Assembly: GCA_009695065.1 (NCBI GenBank)
Contig: SIBR01000013.1
Span: forward strand, 15,344 to 79,343
Origin: Opitutus sp.
GTDB lineage: Bacteria > Verrucomicrobiota > Verrucomicrobiae > Opitutales > Opitutaceae
Direction of reading: 5' to 3'
Length of the DNA: 64,000 nt
Shown here: positions 8,238 to 19,000 of the stretch, piece after piece
How positions within the stretch are numbered: the first letter of the stretch is position 1
Layout: each line of letters begins with the position of its first letter
Program-made: the position numbers and the translations under genes
Notes under the pieces: model-generated
Databases searched by the model: none
What the model was told of the DNA's origin: nothing
The model's input: the letters and a program-made list of their open reading frames with translations, nothing else

Positions 8238-10811
8238 ATGGCTACCAAGAGCACAGACTACAACTTCCATGACATCGAGCCGCACTGGCAACATTTCTGG
8301 GAGGAAAATCGCTCGTTTCGCGCCGAAAATGACTCGTCGAAACCGAAATACTACGTGCTCGACATGTTTCCCTACCCCTCGGGTTCGGGCCTGCACATTG
8401 GCCATCCCGAGGGCTACACCGCCACGGATATTCTGGCCCGGTACAAAAGGGCCCGCGGATTCAACGTGCTGCATCCGATCGGCTGGGATGCGTTTGGCCT
8501 GCCCGCGGAGCAACACGCGGTAAAAACCGGCACTCACCCCGCTTCGAACACGCAAAACAACATCACGAATTTCAAGCGGCAGATCAAGGCGCTGGGCTTT
8601 TCTTACGACTGGGACCGTGAAATCGACACCACCGACCCGAAATATTTCCGGTGGACGCAGTGGATCTTCCTGCAGCTCTTTCAACGCGGCCTCGCCTTCG
8701 TCGACAAACGGCCGGTGTGGTGGTGCCCCGAACTGCGCACGGTCCTGGCCAACGAAGAAGTCGTGGAAGGGAAGAGTGAAGTCGGCGGGTTTCCCGTGGA
8801 ACGGCGCAATCTGCGGCAATGGGTGCTGCGGATCACGGCCTACGCGGAGCGCCTGCTCGCGGACTTGAAGGAACTCGACTGGCCCGAGTCCACCAAACGC
8901 ATGCAAGAGGCATGGATCGGCCGAAGCGAAGGGGCGGAAATCATCTTCAAACTGGAGCACGAGGCCCTGGGCGGACTGAAGGTGTTTACAACGCGGCCGG
9001 ACACCCTGTTTGGATGCACCTACATGGTCCTCGCGCCCGAACATCCGCTCGTCGCCACGTTGACGACTCCAGCGCAGCGCGCGGCGGTCGAGGCCTACCA
9101 GAAAAAGGCGGCCGGCAAGAGCGATCTTGAACGCACCGATCTGGCGAAGGAAAAATCGGGCGTATTCAGCGGCGCGTATGCCTTGAATCCGGTCAATGGC
9201 GCGCGGGTGCCCGTCTGGATCGCCGATTACGTGCTCACCGGTTACGGCACCGGGGCCATCATGGCCGTGCCCGCCCACGATACGCGCGACTACGAATTTG
9301 CCCGGCAATTTTCGCTGCCGGTGATCCAGGTGATCGAACCAAACGACGGCACCGCGACGGCCCTGCCTTTCACCGGCGACGGCAAATTGGTAAATTCCGG
9401 AACCTACACCGGAATGCCTTGGGCAACCGCGAAGCAGGAATTGACTACGGCTCTGACTGCGGTGGGCGCGGGCAAGGCCACCGTAAACTACAAGCTGCGC
9501 GACTGGCTGTTTTCGCGCCAGCGATATTGGGGAGAGCCGTTCCCCATCGTATGGGTGGATGCCGAGGCCTACGCCAAAGCCCGGGCCGTGCGGCCCGATT
9601 CATTTCCTCCGGAGCCGGTCACATTTACCGCCGATGGAGCCACCCATTTTGCGCTGCCATTGCCGGCGCAGGCGCTGGCCTTGGAGCTGCCGAGCGTCCA
9701 GTCCTACCTGCCCAGTGGCACGGGGGAAAGCCCACTGGCCAACGAAACCGACTGGCTTGAGATTTGGTTCAATTATGCGACCGGTGCCAGCGTTCCAGCG
9801 CGCCAGCCAAAGCCGGGCGGAACGGAATGGATCCGGGGCCGCCGAGAAACCAACACGATGCCGCAGTGGGCCGGCTCATGCTGGTACTACCTGAGATTCC
9901 TCGACCCGAAAAACGCTCACGCGATCGCCTCGCCCGAGGCTCTGCGGTATTGGGGCAGCCCCGACTTGTACGTCGGAGGCGCGGAACACGCCGTACTTCA
10001 TCTGCTCTACGCGCGTTTCTGGCACAAGGTGCTCTTCGATCTCGGTGTTGTGCCGCAAAACGAGCCGTTCAAAAAATTGTTTCACCAGGGTATCATTCTC
10101 GGCGAAGACGGGGAAAAAATGTCCAAGAGCCGCGGTAACGTCGTGAGTCCCGACACGATTATCGCATCGCACGGCACCGATACACTGCGACTCTACTTGA
10201 TGTTCCTCGGGCCGCTCGAGGCGATGAAACCATGGAATCCGCGGGGCATCGAGGGGGTGCATCGTTTTCTGCAAAAGGTCTGGCGCGAATCCATCGGCGC
10301 CGACGGCCAGCCGAATTTAAAAATATCGGACGGGGCCACCGAGCCGGCTGAACTCACCAAACTGCTTCACGAAACGATCAAGAAAGTCGGCGAAGACATC
10401 GAAACCCTCCGTTTCAACACGGCGATTTCCCAAATGATGATCTTTACGAATGCCGTTCAAAAGTCGCCGGCCGTCAGACGGCAGACGATGCTGGCATTCT
10501 TCCAGATTCTCGCCCCTTTCGCCCCGCACGTGGCCCAAGAACTGTGGAGCCGGCTGGGAGAGGTCGATACGATCACTCATGCGCCTTGGCCCTCCTATGA
10601 CGCCGCCCAGCTTACGGCATCCGAAGTCAAACTTGTGTTCCAAGTGAACGGTAAACACCGAGCTGATCAGCTGGTCCCGATCGGCCTCTCACAAGCCGCC
10701 GCCTTGGAAATCGCGATGGCAAACGTTCGGGTCGGGCCCTCTTTGGCGGGCAAGGAGGTTAAACGAGTCGTTTACGTCCCCGGGAAAATTTTAAATATTG
10801 TTGCCCAATAA
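8238..10811 (+). CDS. leuS: Leucyl-tRNA synthetase
   Basis: 857 residues, the usual bacterial length. The class I signature HIGH is at residues 53-56 within [18 protein letters not shown], and KMSKS is at 627-631 within [13 protein letters not shown]. The CP1 editing domain is present with [20 protein letters not shown], and the anticodon-binding and C-terminal domains follow. It charges tRNA-Leu in the cytoplasm. The ATG start gives [18 protein letters not shown], the expected N-terminus. It is transcribed divergently from the htrA pair with almost no intergenic space. Confidence 0.98.
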   Translation: MATKSTDYNFHDIEPHWQHFWEENRSFRAENDSSKPKYYVLDMFPYPSGSGLHIGHPEGYTATDILARYKRARGFNVLHPIGWDAFGLPAEQHAVKTGTHPASNTQNNITNFKRQIKALGFSYDWDREIDTTDPKYFRWTQWIFLQLFQRGLAFVDKRPVWWCPELRTVLANEEVVEGKSEVGGFPVERRNLRQWVLRITAYAERLLADLKELDWPESTKRMQEAWIGRSEGAEIIFKLEHEALGGLKVFTTRPDTLFGCTYMVLAPEHPLVATLTTPAQRAAVEAYQKKAAGKSDLERTDLAKEKSGVFSGAYALNPVNGARVPVWIADYVLTGYGTGAIMAVPAHDTRDYEFARQFSLPVIQVIEPNDGTATALPFTGDGKLVNSGTYTGMPWATAKQELTTALTAVGAGKATVNYKLRDWLFSRQRYWGEPFPIVWVDAEAYAKARAVRPDSFPPEPVTFTADGATHFALPLPAQALALELPSVQSYLPSGTGESPLANETDWLEIWFNYATGASVPARQPKPGGTEWIRGRRETNTMPQWAGSCWYYLRFLDPKNAHAIASPEALRYWGSPDLYVGGAEHAVLHLLYARFWHKVLFDLGVVPQNEPFKKLFHQGIILGEDGEKMSKSRGNVVSPDTIIASHGTDTLRLYLMFLGPLEAMKPWNPRGIEGVHRFLQKVWRESIGADGQPNLKISDGATEPAELTKLLHETIKKVGEDIETLRFNTAISQMMIFTNAVQKSPAVRRQTMLAFFQILAPFAPHVAQELWSRLGEVDTITHAPWPSYDAAQLTASEVKLVFQVNGKHRADQLVPIGLSQAAALEIAMANVRVGPSLAGKEVKRVVYVPGKILNIVAQ

Positions 10812-10883
10812 CTTAAAATTTAAAGTCCGCGCGTGCATTAACTAGGGTCTCTACCTCATTTTAGGATAAATAAGCAAGCAACC

Positions 10884-11716
10884 ATGAAAACCCAAAAAGC
10901 CAGTGGCCGCGCAGGGATGATGCATTTCGCCCTCGGGTTGGTGATGTTCAGATTTCCCGCCAAGACTTTCATGCCCTGATCGCCCTCACCTTGGCGGGTT
11001 GTGTGGTTGTCACGCCGGCACGGGCACTCGTATCGCTGAACGAAGGCCGTGATCGCATTTAGGTGAGCGGCTCGTTCGGCGTGACGCATGACTCAAACGT
11101 TTTTGCCGCGAGCAACGGGGCCGGAGATTTTATCTACAGTTCAGAGGTGAACGCAGAGCACTCCCGACGCGCCGGTTGGATCGGTCTGAATGCGAACGTG
11201 GCGATTCCCGCGGGCCATTTCGGAGTGATTCGCGGACAGGATTTCAACGACTCGTCGATCGGCGTGGAACTGACCAAGCAAACCGGCCGGACGACGGGCT
11301 CCCTTACCCTGCATGCGGCCCGGGAAAGCCGGGCTGATGCCGCGGTGAACACTCGCGTTTTCTCGTGGAACTACTCGGCGGGGTTGAACACGAAATACCA
11401 CATCGCAGGCAACTACGACCTCGCCGGCCAGTTTGGCTTTTCGCTGCACAAATATGCCGACGAAACCGTTTTTTCGAATCTCGCCAGCTACAGCGCAGGC
11501 TTAGATCTGTTCCACGTGTTGTCGACGGAACGGCATGTCATCCTCGGCTACCGCTACCGCCTCAGCGAAACATCGCGGGACACCAACTCGGCCGACCACG
11601 CCTTCACTGGTGGCGTGCACGGCAAGGTGCTCCGGGGCATAAGTGGAACGCTCCGCGCCGGTTATCAGTTCCGGGTATCTGGTCCAGCGGGAAAAGCGCT
11701 TGCGGCAAGAATCTGA
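10884..11716 (+). pseudogene. Outer-membrane beta-barrel protein remnant (exopolysaccharide locus)
   Basis: A start at 10884 opens a frame that ends after 31 codons. The frame that continues the gene (ALIALTLAGCVVVTPARA, then LVSLNEGRDRI) is a different one and is itself interrupted by a TAG at 11060-11062, where VSGSFGVTHDSNVFA resumes in the same frame. The remaining ~217 codons show alternating barrel-like strands (DSNVFAASN, LNANVAIPAG, YDLAGQFGFSLHKYA, VILGYRYR) typical of outer-membrane barrels encoded beside polysaccharide export genes. The C-terminus is lost: after RAGYQFRV the sequence passes directly into a chain-length/kinase remnant in another frame. So it has a frameshift, a nonsense codon and a 3' truncation. 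Confidence 0.75.
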
Positions 11717-12050
11717 CGACAAGGAGAAAGCTCTGCAGGCATACCTGAAGGGAAAAAATCTGCTCTCGCTGGATGGCCCCAAAGATTTGATGACCAGCGC
11801 CCTGATGAAAGCAGGAGCGCTGCGCGGCGATTCGCTGCTGATCGCCGAGCGCATCGACGAAGTCGTCTACGTGTGCCGTTTCAATCGCGCCTACCGGAAG
11901 CACATCCGCCTCTTCATGCGCACCCTGCGCAACGGCAAAAACGAGGTTCTCGGCATCGTGCTCAACGGACTATCGCCGCGCCGGATCGAGTGCTATTCGA
12001 ATTATCGCTACTATCGGAGCTACAAGAAATATTACGACGCGCAAACCTGA
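11676..12050 (+). pseudogene. Wzc/GumC-type polysaccharide tyrosine kinase, internally deleted remnant
   Basis: The frame begins YLVQREKRLRQESDDKEKAL, the periplasmic coiled coil of polysaccharide co-polymerases. About 35 residues later it switches to the C-terminal end of a bacterial tyrosine kinase (DEVVYVCRFNRAYRKHIR, GIVLNGLSPRRIE) and closes with the tyrosine-rich tail YSNYRYYRSYKKYY. The second transmembrane segment and the Walker A, A' and B motifs of the kinase are absent, so the join must be a large deletion. It abuts the beta-barrel remnant with no intergenic gap. Such kinases control exopolysaccharide chain length; this copy cannot function. Confidence 0.75.
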
Positions 12051-12167
12051 CCTGGTTTTCGGGCGCCGGGCCCGCGCCCCGAACCCGATTTCGTGGCTCC
12101 GACCTAGCGCGATGTGACGGGTGCTTTCCTCCTTCATTCTCTCGGCCGTCTTCTCCATAGTCAGCCC

Positions 12168-13016
12168 GTGTCTGCGCCTTCCGCCTTCCTGCCAGCGAAT
12201 TTCAACCCACACCGCCCACTTGTCCTGATTGCCGGACAGGGAATTTATCCGCAACTCGTGGCCCAAGCCGCACGGGCCGCCGCGATTCCGGTCAAACTGG
12301 TGGCATTCGAAGGTGAGACGCGGCCGGAACTGATCGCCTCGTTCACCCCACCCGATCGCCGCCTGCTGCAAGTGGGCCAGCTCGGCGCGATGCTCAAAGC
12401 CCTGCGTGATTTCGACGCCGGTTATGCCCTGATGGCGGGGCAGATCACGCCACGACGACTCTTTAAAGGCCTTCATCCCGATTTTAAGGCGGCGAAAATT
12501 TTGTTCTCCCTCAAGCGCCGCAATGCCGAAACGATCTTCGGCGCGATCGCGAAGGAAATCGAAGCGCTCGACGTCAACCTGCTCGATGCCCGCGCCTTTT
12601 TGGACGACCAGCTTGCGACCAGCGGCTGCATGACGGCGCGCAAATTTCCCATCGAGCGCGAATACGTCGATCACGGGATCCAGATTGCCCGCGAATGTGC
12701 GCGGCTCGATATCGGCCAGGGCTGCGTGGTCCGCCAGGGCACGGTGCTCGCAGTTGAGGCTTTCGAAGGCACTGACGAAATGCTGCGGCGCGCCGGAGCG
12801 TTCAAGACCGATGGAGCCCTGTTCGTGAAGAACGTCAAAGCGCGGCAGGACTGGCGTTTCGATGTGCCCTGTTTCGGGCAACGCACGCTCGAAACCATGA
12901 GAGACGCCGGAGTCGCGTCCGCCGCGCTTGAAACCGGAAAAGTCATCATCCTCGAAAAGCCCGCCGTGCTCGCGCAGGCCCGTGCTTGGGGTCTCAACCT
13001 CCTCGGTTTTGATTAG
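12168..13016 (+). CDS. lpxI: UDP-2,3-diacylglucosamine pyrophosphatase LpxI
   Basis: 282 residues from a GTG at 12168; an ATG at 12114 would add 18 residues of no visible homology. Features typical of LpxI (DUF1009) are LVLIAGQGIYPQLVAQAA near the start, GYALMAGQITP, and the C-terminal VRQGTVLAVEAFEGTDEMLRRAG followed by DVPCFGQRTLETM. LpxI hydrolyses UDP-2,3-diacylglucosamine to lipid X in lipid A synthesis at the inner membrane and replaces LpxH in many phyla. Its presence supports a Gram-negative organism that makes lipid A. No other lpx genes are nearby. Confidence 0.92.
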   Translation: MSAPSAFLPANFNPHRPLVLIAGQGIYPQLVAQAARAAAIPVKLVAFEGETRPELIASFTPPDRRLLQVGQLGAMLKALRDFDAGYALMAGQITPRRLFKGLHPDFKAAKILFSLKRRNAETIFGAIAKEIEALDVNLLDARAFLDDQLATSGCMTARKFPIEREYVDHGIQIARECARLDIGQGCVVRQGTVLAVEAFEGTDEMLRRAGAFKTDGALFVKNVKARQDWRFDVPCFGQRTLETMRDAGVASAALETGKVIILEKPAVLAQARAWGLNLLGFD

Positions 13017-13126
13017 TTGAATTCAGTCCCGGCGTGGTGTTCGGACGGCAATCCAAGGTATCGCAGAACGTCGCCGCCCGTTCCTCAGCTTGCACTTTTT
13101 CCCGCGGCCTCGCACTGTTTCGCGCC

Positions 13127-13600
13127 ATGCAAAACGACGTCGCCGTCGCCACCATCAAAGGGGTGATGCCCACCACCACCGGGTGCGCCGTGTTTATCGG
13201 CAACGAGGAGAAGACGTTCGTGATCTACGTCGACAATTCGGTGGGCACGGCGATTCAAATGACCCTTAGCGGGTTGAAAAAAGAGCGGCCACTGACTCAC
13301 GACCTGATTGGCAGCCTCCTCCTCGGCCTTGGGGCGCAACTCGACCACGTCGTCATCAATGACACGCGGGACGGCACTTTCTTTGCCCGGATTCTACTCC
13401 GCATGGAAAATGAACTGGGGAAGAAAATTGTCGAACTCGATGCCCGTCCCAGTGACTCGATCGTCCTCGCGTTGCAGCAAAAGTGCCCCATCTACGTGGC
13501 TCGGCCGGTTTTTGACGGAGTGGAAGACATGACGGAAATGCTCGAACGCGTGCTCAAACATCAGGCGGAAGAGGGTGAATCCGAGGGTGAAGCCAGCTGA
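13127..13600 (+). CDS. Bifunctional nuclease family protein (DUF151)
   Basis: 157 residues. The single BFN/DUF151 domain spans most of the protein, with FVIYVDNSVGTAIQMTL, the RPLTHDLIGSLLLGLGAQLD stretch and ELDARPSDSIVLALQQKCPI, all characteristic of the family. Family members have been described with DNase/RNase activity, but the physiological role here is unknown. The start is the ATG at 13127; the upstream extension of the frame is not conserved-looking. dus begins one base after its stop, so the two are probably translated from one message. Confidence 0.85.
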   Translation: MQNDVAVATIKGVMPTTTGCAVFIGNEEKTFVIYVDNSVGTAIQMTLSGLKKERPLTHDLIGSLLLGLGAQLDHVVINDTRDGTFFARILLRMENELGKKIVELDARPSDSIVLALQQKCPIYVARPVFDGVEDMTEMLERVLKHQAEEGESEGEAS

Positions 13601-13601
13601 G

Positions 13602-14699
13602 ATGACCGCCGCGTCCGGACCTCACCGCCTTCCCCCTTCCGTGGTGCAGGGCCAGCCTCTGACCGCGCTCGCGCCCATGCAGGACGTCACTGACTTGGCG
13701 TTCATGCAGGTCGTCGCGCATTACGGTGCACCGGATTATTTTTTCACCGAGTTCTTCCGGGTGCATGCCCAGTCGCGACCCGAAAAACATATTCTACGCT
13801 CGATCGATGAGAATGCCACCGGACGGCCAGTCTTCGCCCAGCTCATCGGCGAGGACCTCGTTCACCTGCGGCGCACGGTCGAGGAACTGCTCCGGTACAA
13901 CGTCGCCGGCATCGATCTGAACCTCGGCTGCCCCGCGCCAAAGGTCTACAAGAAGAACGTCGGCGGCGGCCTGCTCCGCGATCCGGAAAAGGTCGGCGAG
14001 ATTCTCGCGATGCTTCGCGCCGCCGTCCCCGGTTTGTTCACGGTGAAAATGCGCATCGGCTTCGAGGACACGGCGCATTTTGACCGGCTCGTCGACCTGG
14101 TTAATGAACACCGGGTCGATTTGCTCAGCGTCCATGGCCGCACGGTGCGCGAGATGTATCGCAGCGAGGTGCATTACGATTTCATTGCCCGGGCCGGCGG
14201 GCGCGCCCGCTGCCCGGTGCTCGCCAATGGCAATGTAACGTCGGCCTCGCGGGCGGCCGCGATTCTTGCTGAGACGCGCGCAGCCGGAGTGATGATCGGC
14301 CGGCATGCGATCCGCAACCCATGGATCTTCCGGCAATGCCGGGAGCAATTCAGCGGGTCGGACGTCTTTCGGCCGACGCTGGCCGATGTTCGCGACTACA
14401 TCGAGAGACTATACCGCGCCACGCAGTCGCCCGGACTGGGCGAGCGAAACCACGTCAACAAGATGAAGAAATACCTCAACTTTGTCGGTCAGGCTGTCGA
14501 TGCGGCCGGAGCGTTTTTGCACGACATGCGGCGCACCGCCACGGAAGCGGAACTTTTCGCCGTCTGCGACCGGCACCTGCTGGCCGAACCGGATCGCGCT
14601 TTTGCCGACGAGCCCTACCCCGGCGTCATCGCCCGGCCCAACTGCGAAACCCCCGACTTGGCCGCCGAGGGCTGTTCGCTCGAAACGATCACGGCCTGA
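13602..14699 (+). CDS. dus: tRNA-dihydrouridine synthase
   Basis: 365 residues from the ATG at 13602. A GTG at 13575 inside the previous gene is a weaker alternative. A TIM-barrel FMN domain begins with PLTALAPMQDVTDLAFM. The catalytic cysteine is in DLNLGCPAPKVYKKNVGGG, and the HGRT motif is in LLSVHGRTVREMY, where the usual Q/Y variation is also seen. GVMIGRHAIRNPWIF is the phosphate-binding end of the barrel, and a helical tRNA-binding domain follows. It reduces uridine to dihydrouridine in the tRNA D-loop. The subclass (A, B or C) cannot be decided by eye. Confidence 0.93.
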   Translation: MTAASGPHRLPPSVVQGQPLTALAPMQDVTDLAFMQVVAHYGAPDYFFTEFFRVHAQSRPEKHILRSIDENATGRPVFAQLIGEDLVHLRRTVEELLRYNVAGIDLNLGCPAPKVYKKNVGGGLLRDPEKVGEILAMLRAAVPGLFTVKMRIGFEDTAHFDRLVDLVNEHRVDLLSVHGRTVREMYRSEVHYDFIARAGGRARCPVLANGNVTSASRAAAILAETRAAGVMIGRHAIRNPWIFRQCREQFSGSDVFRPTLADVRDYIERLYRATQSPGLGERNHVNKMKKYLNFVGQAVDAAGAFLHDMRRTATEAELFAVCDRHLLAEPDRAFADEPYPGVIARPNCETPDLAAEGCSLETITA

Positions 14700-14700
14700 C

Positions 14701-14713
14701 CGGGAATTTCCCG
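14701..14713. terminator. Possible terminator hairpin after dus
   Basis: CGGGAATTTCCCG is a perfect short palindrome with a one-base centre, sitting directly after the dus stop codon and between the convergent dus and sufT genes. There is no U-tract, so it may be no more than a stabilising 3' hairpin. Confidence 0.3.
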
Positions 14714-14769
14714 CCGCGATCACCCACCGGCGGCAGCGGCGTGGAGATGCACTGCCCAGTGCTCGTTTA

Positions 14770-15306
14770 CTATTCGAGCCCCAGCACTTTTTTCCCCTCG
14801 GGCGAAATCATCTGCGGCGTCCACTGCGGATCCCACACGATCACCACCTTCGCCGACTCCACACTTGGCAGGGCCGCAATTTTCTGCCGGGCATCCTCGG
14901 CGATCACGGGCCCCATGCCGCAACCCGGAGCCGTCAACGTCATCTTGACCTCGACCGCGTGGGCTCCGGCCGGCGTTTTTTCAATGGCCAGATCGTAAAT
15001 CAAGCCCAAGTCAACGATGTTGACCGGGATCTCGGGATCGAAGCACGTCTTGAGCGCGCCCCAGACCGCTTGTTCGCTAAATTCGCCGGCGCCCGCGGCC
15101 GCCGATTCGCTTTGTGGCGTGTACCCCGCGATTGCATCGATGTCTTCACGCGCAATCCGGAAGAGTCCGTGATCGGTCCGCACCGTCACGTTGCCACCCA
15201 GCGTCTGCGTGATGAACACCTCCGTCCCGGGGGGAAGATCGAGCACGTCTCCGGCTGGGATGGCCGTGGCGCGGCAGTGGCGCGTCAAAGTATGGTTTGT
15301 GCTCAT
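14770..15306 (-). CDS. sufT: SufT-like Fe-S cluster assembly protein (DUF59)
   Basis: 178 residues from the ATG at 15306. The N-terminal ~90 residues (AIPAGDVLDLPPGTEVFITQ, GNVTVRTDHGLFRI) are the small beta domain specific to SufT. The C-terminal MIP18/DUF59 domain has DPEIPVNIVDLGLIYDL and TAPGCGMGPVIAED. SufT proteins assist maturation of Fe-S enzymes. No sufBCDSU genes are adjacent, so the assignment rests on domain architecture and length. It is convergent with dus. Confidence 0.85.
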   Translation of the reverse strand: MSTNHTLTRHCRATAIPAGDVLDLPPGTEVFITQTLGGNVTVRTDHGLFRIAREDIDAIAGYTPQSESAAAGAGEFSEQAVWGALKTCFDPEIPVNIVDLGLIYDLAIEKTPAGAHAVEVKMTLTAPGCGMGPVIAEDARQKIAALPSVESAKVVIVWDPQWTPQMISPEGKKVLGLE

Positions 15307-15356
15307 TGATTTATTCTTGGTTTTAACCGCAAAAATAGCTGCGCCTGCGTGGCCAT

Positions 15357-16007
15357 TTAAGGCAACGTCTGGACGAACAGGTCTTTGTAGTATGTCGTAC
15401 TCTTGGGATCGTGTCCCTGCAGGCAAATCGTGCCGTCACTCAGTTTACGTCCGTCCATGTTTTTCAAGGAAACCTTGGGATCCCAGTTTTCCGGCTGGGT
15501 CCAATCTGCGGTGGTTTTGCCGTTGATCTGGATCAGCACCCGGCGGCCCTCGACTTTGATATAGTAGTCGAACCATTCGTTGTCCTTGCTCGGCGCGTTA
15601 TCCAGTACGTCCTGCACCGCGTAGAGGCCGCCGGTCTTTTTCCGGTCGGTGTGACTCGTGTTCACCTGGCATTCGAAACCCTTGGACGGCCATGCCTTCT
15701 CCTCGTATTGGGTGTGAAAATAGATTCCGGAGTTTGAGCCCTTGGTGGTCATCACCTTGGCGCGGAATTCGAAATTCTTGAATTTTGCGCGGCCGTCAGC
15801 TCCCATGAAAAACAGGTGGGCGCGTCCACCGCTCACTTTCAAGACCCCGTCCGCCACGGTGAAAACACCGGGCACCTCTTCATTGGATTTCCAATCGGTG
15901 AAGTCTTTGCCGTTGAACATGCGGATCCAGCCCCGGTCATCGGCGGCTTGGGTCGCGCCGAGCCCAAAAACCAGCGCCGCCACTAGGAAAGCAAAACGTG
16001 TTTTCAT
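15357..16007 (-). CDS. Secreted DUF1080 (3-keto-disaccharide hydrolase-like) protein
   Basis: 216 residues with a signal peptide cleaved after ATQA (about residue 21). The mature protein is one concanavalin-like DUF1080 domain: WIRMFNGKDFTDWK at its start, then GSNSGIYFHTQYEE, FECQVNTSH, and at the end DGTICLQGHDPKSTTYYKDLFV. Some members of this family hydrolyse 3-keto-glycosides, and they are greatly expanded in PVC bacteria. It probably acts in the periplasm on a carbohydrate, substrate unknown. It lies 62 bp downstream of the large PVC dehydrogenase/cytochrome gene on the same strand. Confidence 0.88.
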   Translation of the reverse strand: MKTRFAFLVAALVFGLGATQAADDRGWIRMFNGKDFTDWKSNEEVPGVFTVADGVLKVSGGRAHLFFMGADGRAKFKNFEFRAKVMTTKGSNSGIYFHTQYEEKAWPSKGFECQVNTSHTDRKKTGGLYAVQDVLDNAPSKDNEWFDYYIKVEGRRVLIQINGKTTADWTQPENWDPKVSLKNMDGRKLSDGTICLQGHDPKSTTYYKDLFVQTLP

Positions 16008-16069
16008 CGGCCAACGGTGTAGTGCGCCGTTTTTCGCCTGTCGAGGGCCGTCACATGGGTGCCCGAACC

Positions 16070-19000
16070 TTACGGCACGACAAACGCCACGTCCGCGGAA
16101 CTCAGACCAAGTTCGTCCGGAAGCCGGGCTTCATCGAGTTGCACGACCAGGGTATTCGTTCCGGCCTGAACGTTGGTTGAAAATTGCGCACCGGCTTTGA
16201 TCGGTGCGCCATTCAGCCAGACGCTTTTGGTTGCACCCGTAAGCGCAAAGCGCGCCGTCCCTGTCCGAGCGGCATCAAATCGGGTGGCGGCGAAAAACCC
16301 CCGGGTGTTAACCAACGAGGGAAACGCCAATTCCAGCGTATCCCGAGGCAACCGACCGTTGACCAGCGTGAGCGCCGGCACCCAACCGCTGAGCGCAAAG
16401 TCGCCTTTGACCACCGGTTCCATGCCGGTGGCTTGGTTGCCACTCACCACGAGATAGAGTTTCCACGCCCGGGCCACATTTCCACTCGCCGCGTCGTAAT
16501 CTCCCGGTTTGCCCAACATCGAAAGAAACTTGATCAAATCGAGGCGCTCCTCCGGCAACAAGGTATCCAACAAACCGGCGGGCATTAGCGACCCCGCGTC
16601 GATCCGCCGGGCGATGTCCTTGACGGCAATGGAAACTTCCCGTCCATCCGCCGTGCGCAGTACGATTTCGGCGGCGTTCTCCTTTGTCACCATGCCACTC
16701 AGATCCCGCTGGTCCCGGGTGGAAATGGTCACCGAATGATAACCTTCCTTGATCTTCGCGTTTGGATATAACACCGACTCCACCAGATAATCCGGCGGCG
16801 AACTCGCCCCGATACTGGTCAGATCCGGCCCCACCTTCCCCCCCGCCCCGCCGATCGCGTGGCAGACCGCACACGCGAGTTCTGCCCGCCGGTACAACCG
16901 CTCTCCGCGCGCCTCGTCACCCCGGGCGAGCGCCTCCCGGGCGAGCGCCTGAATTTCGGCGGGCGACAACTGCACATTCGCCAAGGTCAGGCCGGCAATT
17001 TTCATCAGCGCTTGGACCAGCGGCTGGTTTTGATTTCCCTCTCTGGCCGGGCGCAATCCGGCTCGCGCCACCGCCGGTGTCAGGCGGGTGTTTGACAATG
17101 CCGCCGCCAACTTCACCCCGGCGCCGCGAACGCCCAGTAATCCACGCCAGAGCGCCTCCGCATCCGCGGAGTCCGTCGTCGCTTCGAGCAACGCAAGCCC
17201 CACGGGCAGCGCGTCGTTGAGATCCAATCCCGCAAGCCCCACCGCGGCGTGGCGGCGGAGTTCGGCCGAAGGGGCCACCGTCACGAGCGCTTTCAAGCCG
17301 CTCAAGACGTCCGAACCACCGATGTCGCGTAGGGCGGAAAAAGCCGCCGCGCGCTCCTGACCGGACACGTTCGGATCGCCCGCGATCCGCAGGAGACGCG
17401 GAACGAAGGCGGCCACCTTCCACGCCCCGGCGAGCTGGACTGCCGCCAGACGAAACTTTTCATCGCGCGAATTCAGCAAGGCTCCAAAACGCTCCCGGTC
17501 TGCCCCCGGTTTAACCCCACGCAAACGCGCCGCCTCGACTAGCGCACTCCATGCCCGAACCGCCGCCGGCTCGTCAAAGCCGGAGTCGAGCAACTGCTTG
17601 AACAACTGACCCACTTCGCCCGGGCCCCCCGCCGAAGCTATAAGCTCAATCCACGGACCCGAACCATCACGCGGGATTGGACCACCCGCGATCAGTCGTC
17701 CGAGGACCTCGCTGGCAAGCGCCGGTTCGATGGCTTGAAGCGCAAAGGCCAGCTGGCGCTCGCGACCAACGACGTGCCATGCACCCGACTTGACCGCCGC
17801 CAACCACGGCTCTGCTAGTTCGTTGATCGTGAGCCAAAGGGCATAGTCGAGGAAAGGATCCATCGGACGGCCGAGCACCTTCAGCGCCAGATCAGCCGCC
17901 TCCGCAGTCACTAATTTGCCGAGCGCTCGAACGGCCTCCAGCCTCACCCGGGGATGTTCATCGGCAACCAGCCGCGAAAGCCGATTTCGTGCCGGCAAAT
18001 TTTCGACGGGCAGGGCTCGAACCGCCGCGGCACGAATCCCCGCATCGTTGGAAGAGAGCAGCCGTTCGAGCAAAACAATCTGAGGTTCATTGATGGCCTG
18101 ATTCAGCCAGAGGGCCTGCAACAGCGCCTTGTCATCGGTCTGGCGTGCTGCCCAACGCTGCAGATCATCGCGAATTTTCTCCGCTCCGCGCTCGATCAAA
18201 ACGCGCCGCGCCTGCTCTTGATTGAAACTGTTCGGCGAAAGCAGGGCGGCGAGCAGTTCCGCGTTGGTGCCCCGGGCAAAATCCACCCGCGGCAGCAGCG
18301 CGCGACCTTTCGCCGCGATTCGCCAGATGCGACCGTGTTCCTTGTCGCGACGTGGATCGCGAAAGTCCACCTCCCCATGTTGGATGATGGGATTGCTCCA
18401 GTCGGCCAGATACAACGCGCCGTCGGGACCCAGCTTCGCATCGAGCGGACGAAAGCTCGAAGCGGTGGTCCGCAGCAAATCCGGCATCTCGCTGGTCGCG
18501 TAACCCGCCCCCTGCTCGGTCAACTTGAAGCGCACCACGCGGTGCGCACGAAAGTCGCACGTGATGACGTCACCCTGCCAGTCCGCGGGAAAATGTTCAC
18601 TGCGGATGATCTCGAGGCCGCAGAATTTCGGGTAACTGCCGGAACTCACGCTCCGCAGTATCCGCCGGGCCGGTGCAAGCGTGAAGTAAGTGGCCCCCGG
18701 CACGCCCCAATTGATGCCCTGGCTTCCGGCGCCATCGGTGAGAAAGGACTGCCCGTAGTCGTCGAACTGATGTCCCCACGTGTTCACCCAGCCCCGAAAG
18801 AGAATCTCGAGCTGGTGGTCCCGCGGGTCGAAACGGAAGACCCCGCCGGCTTTCAACCGCACAACCCCGTGGGGCGTCTCGGTGTTGGTGCGCGTATAAA
18901 CCGACTGGTTCATGTAGAGGCGCCCGTCGGGCCCCCAATGGAGAGTGTGCAAGTTATGGTGGGTGTCCTCGGTGCCGAACCCACTCAACACCGTGCGACG

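Noticed and set aside
8235..9308. N-terminal extension of the HtrA frame (about 360 extra codons) across leuS
   Set aside because: The extension is antisense to leuS and without homology; the signal peptide of HtrA begins after it.
13575..13601. Upstream GTG start for dus
   Set aside because: It would lie inside the DUF151 gene and add residues without homology; the ATG at 13602 directly after the DUF151 stop is simpler.
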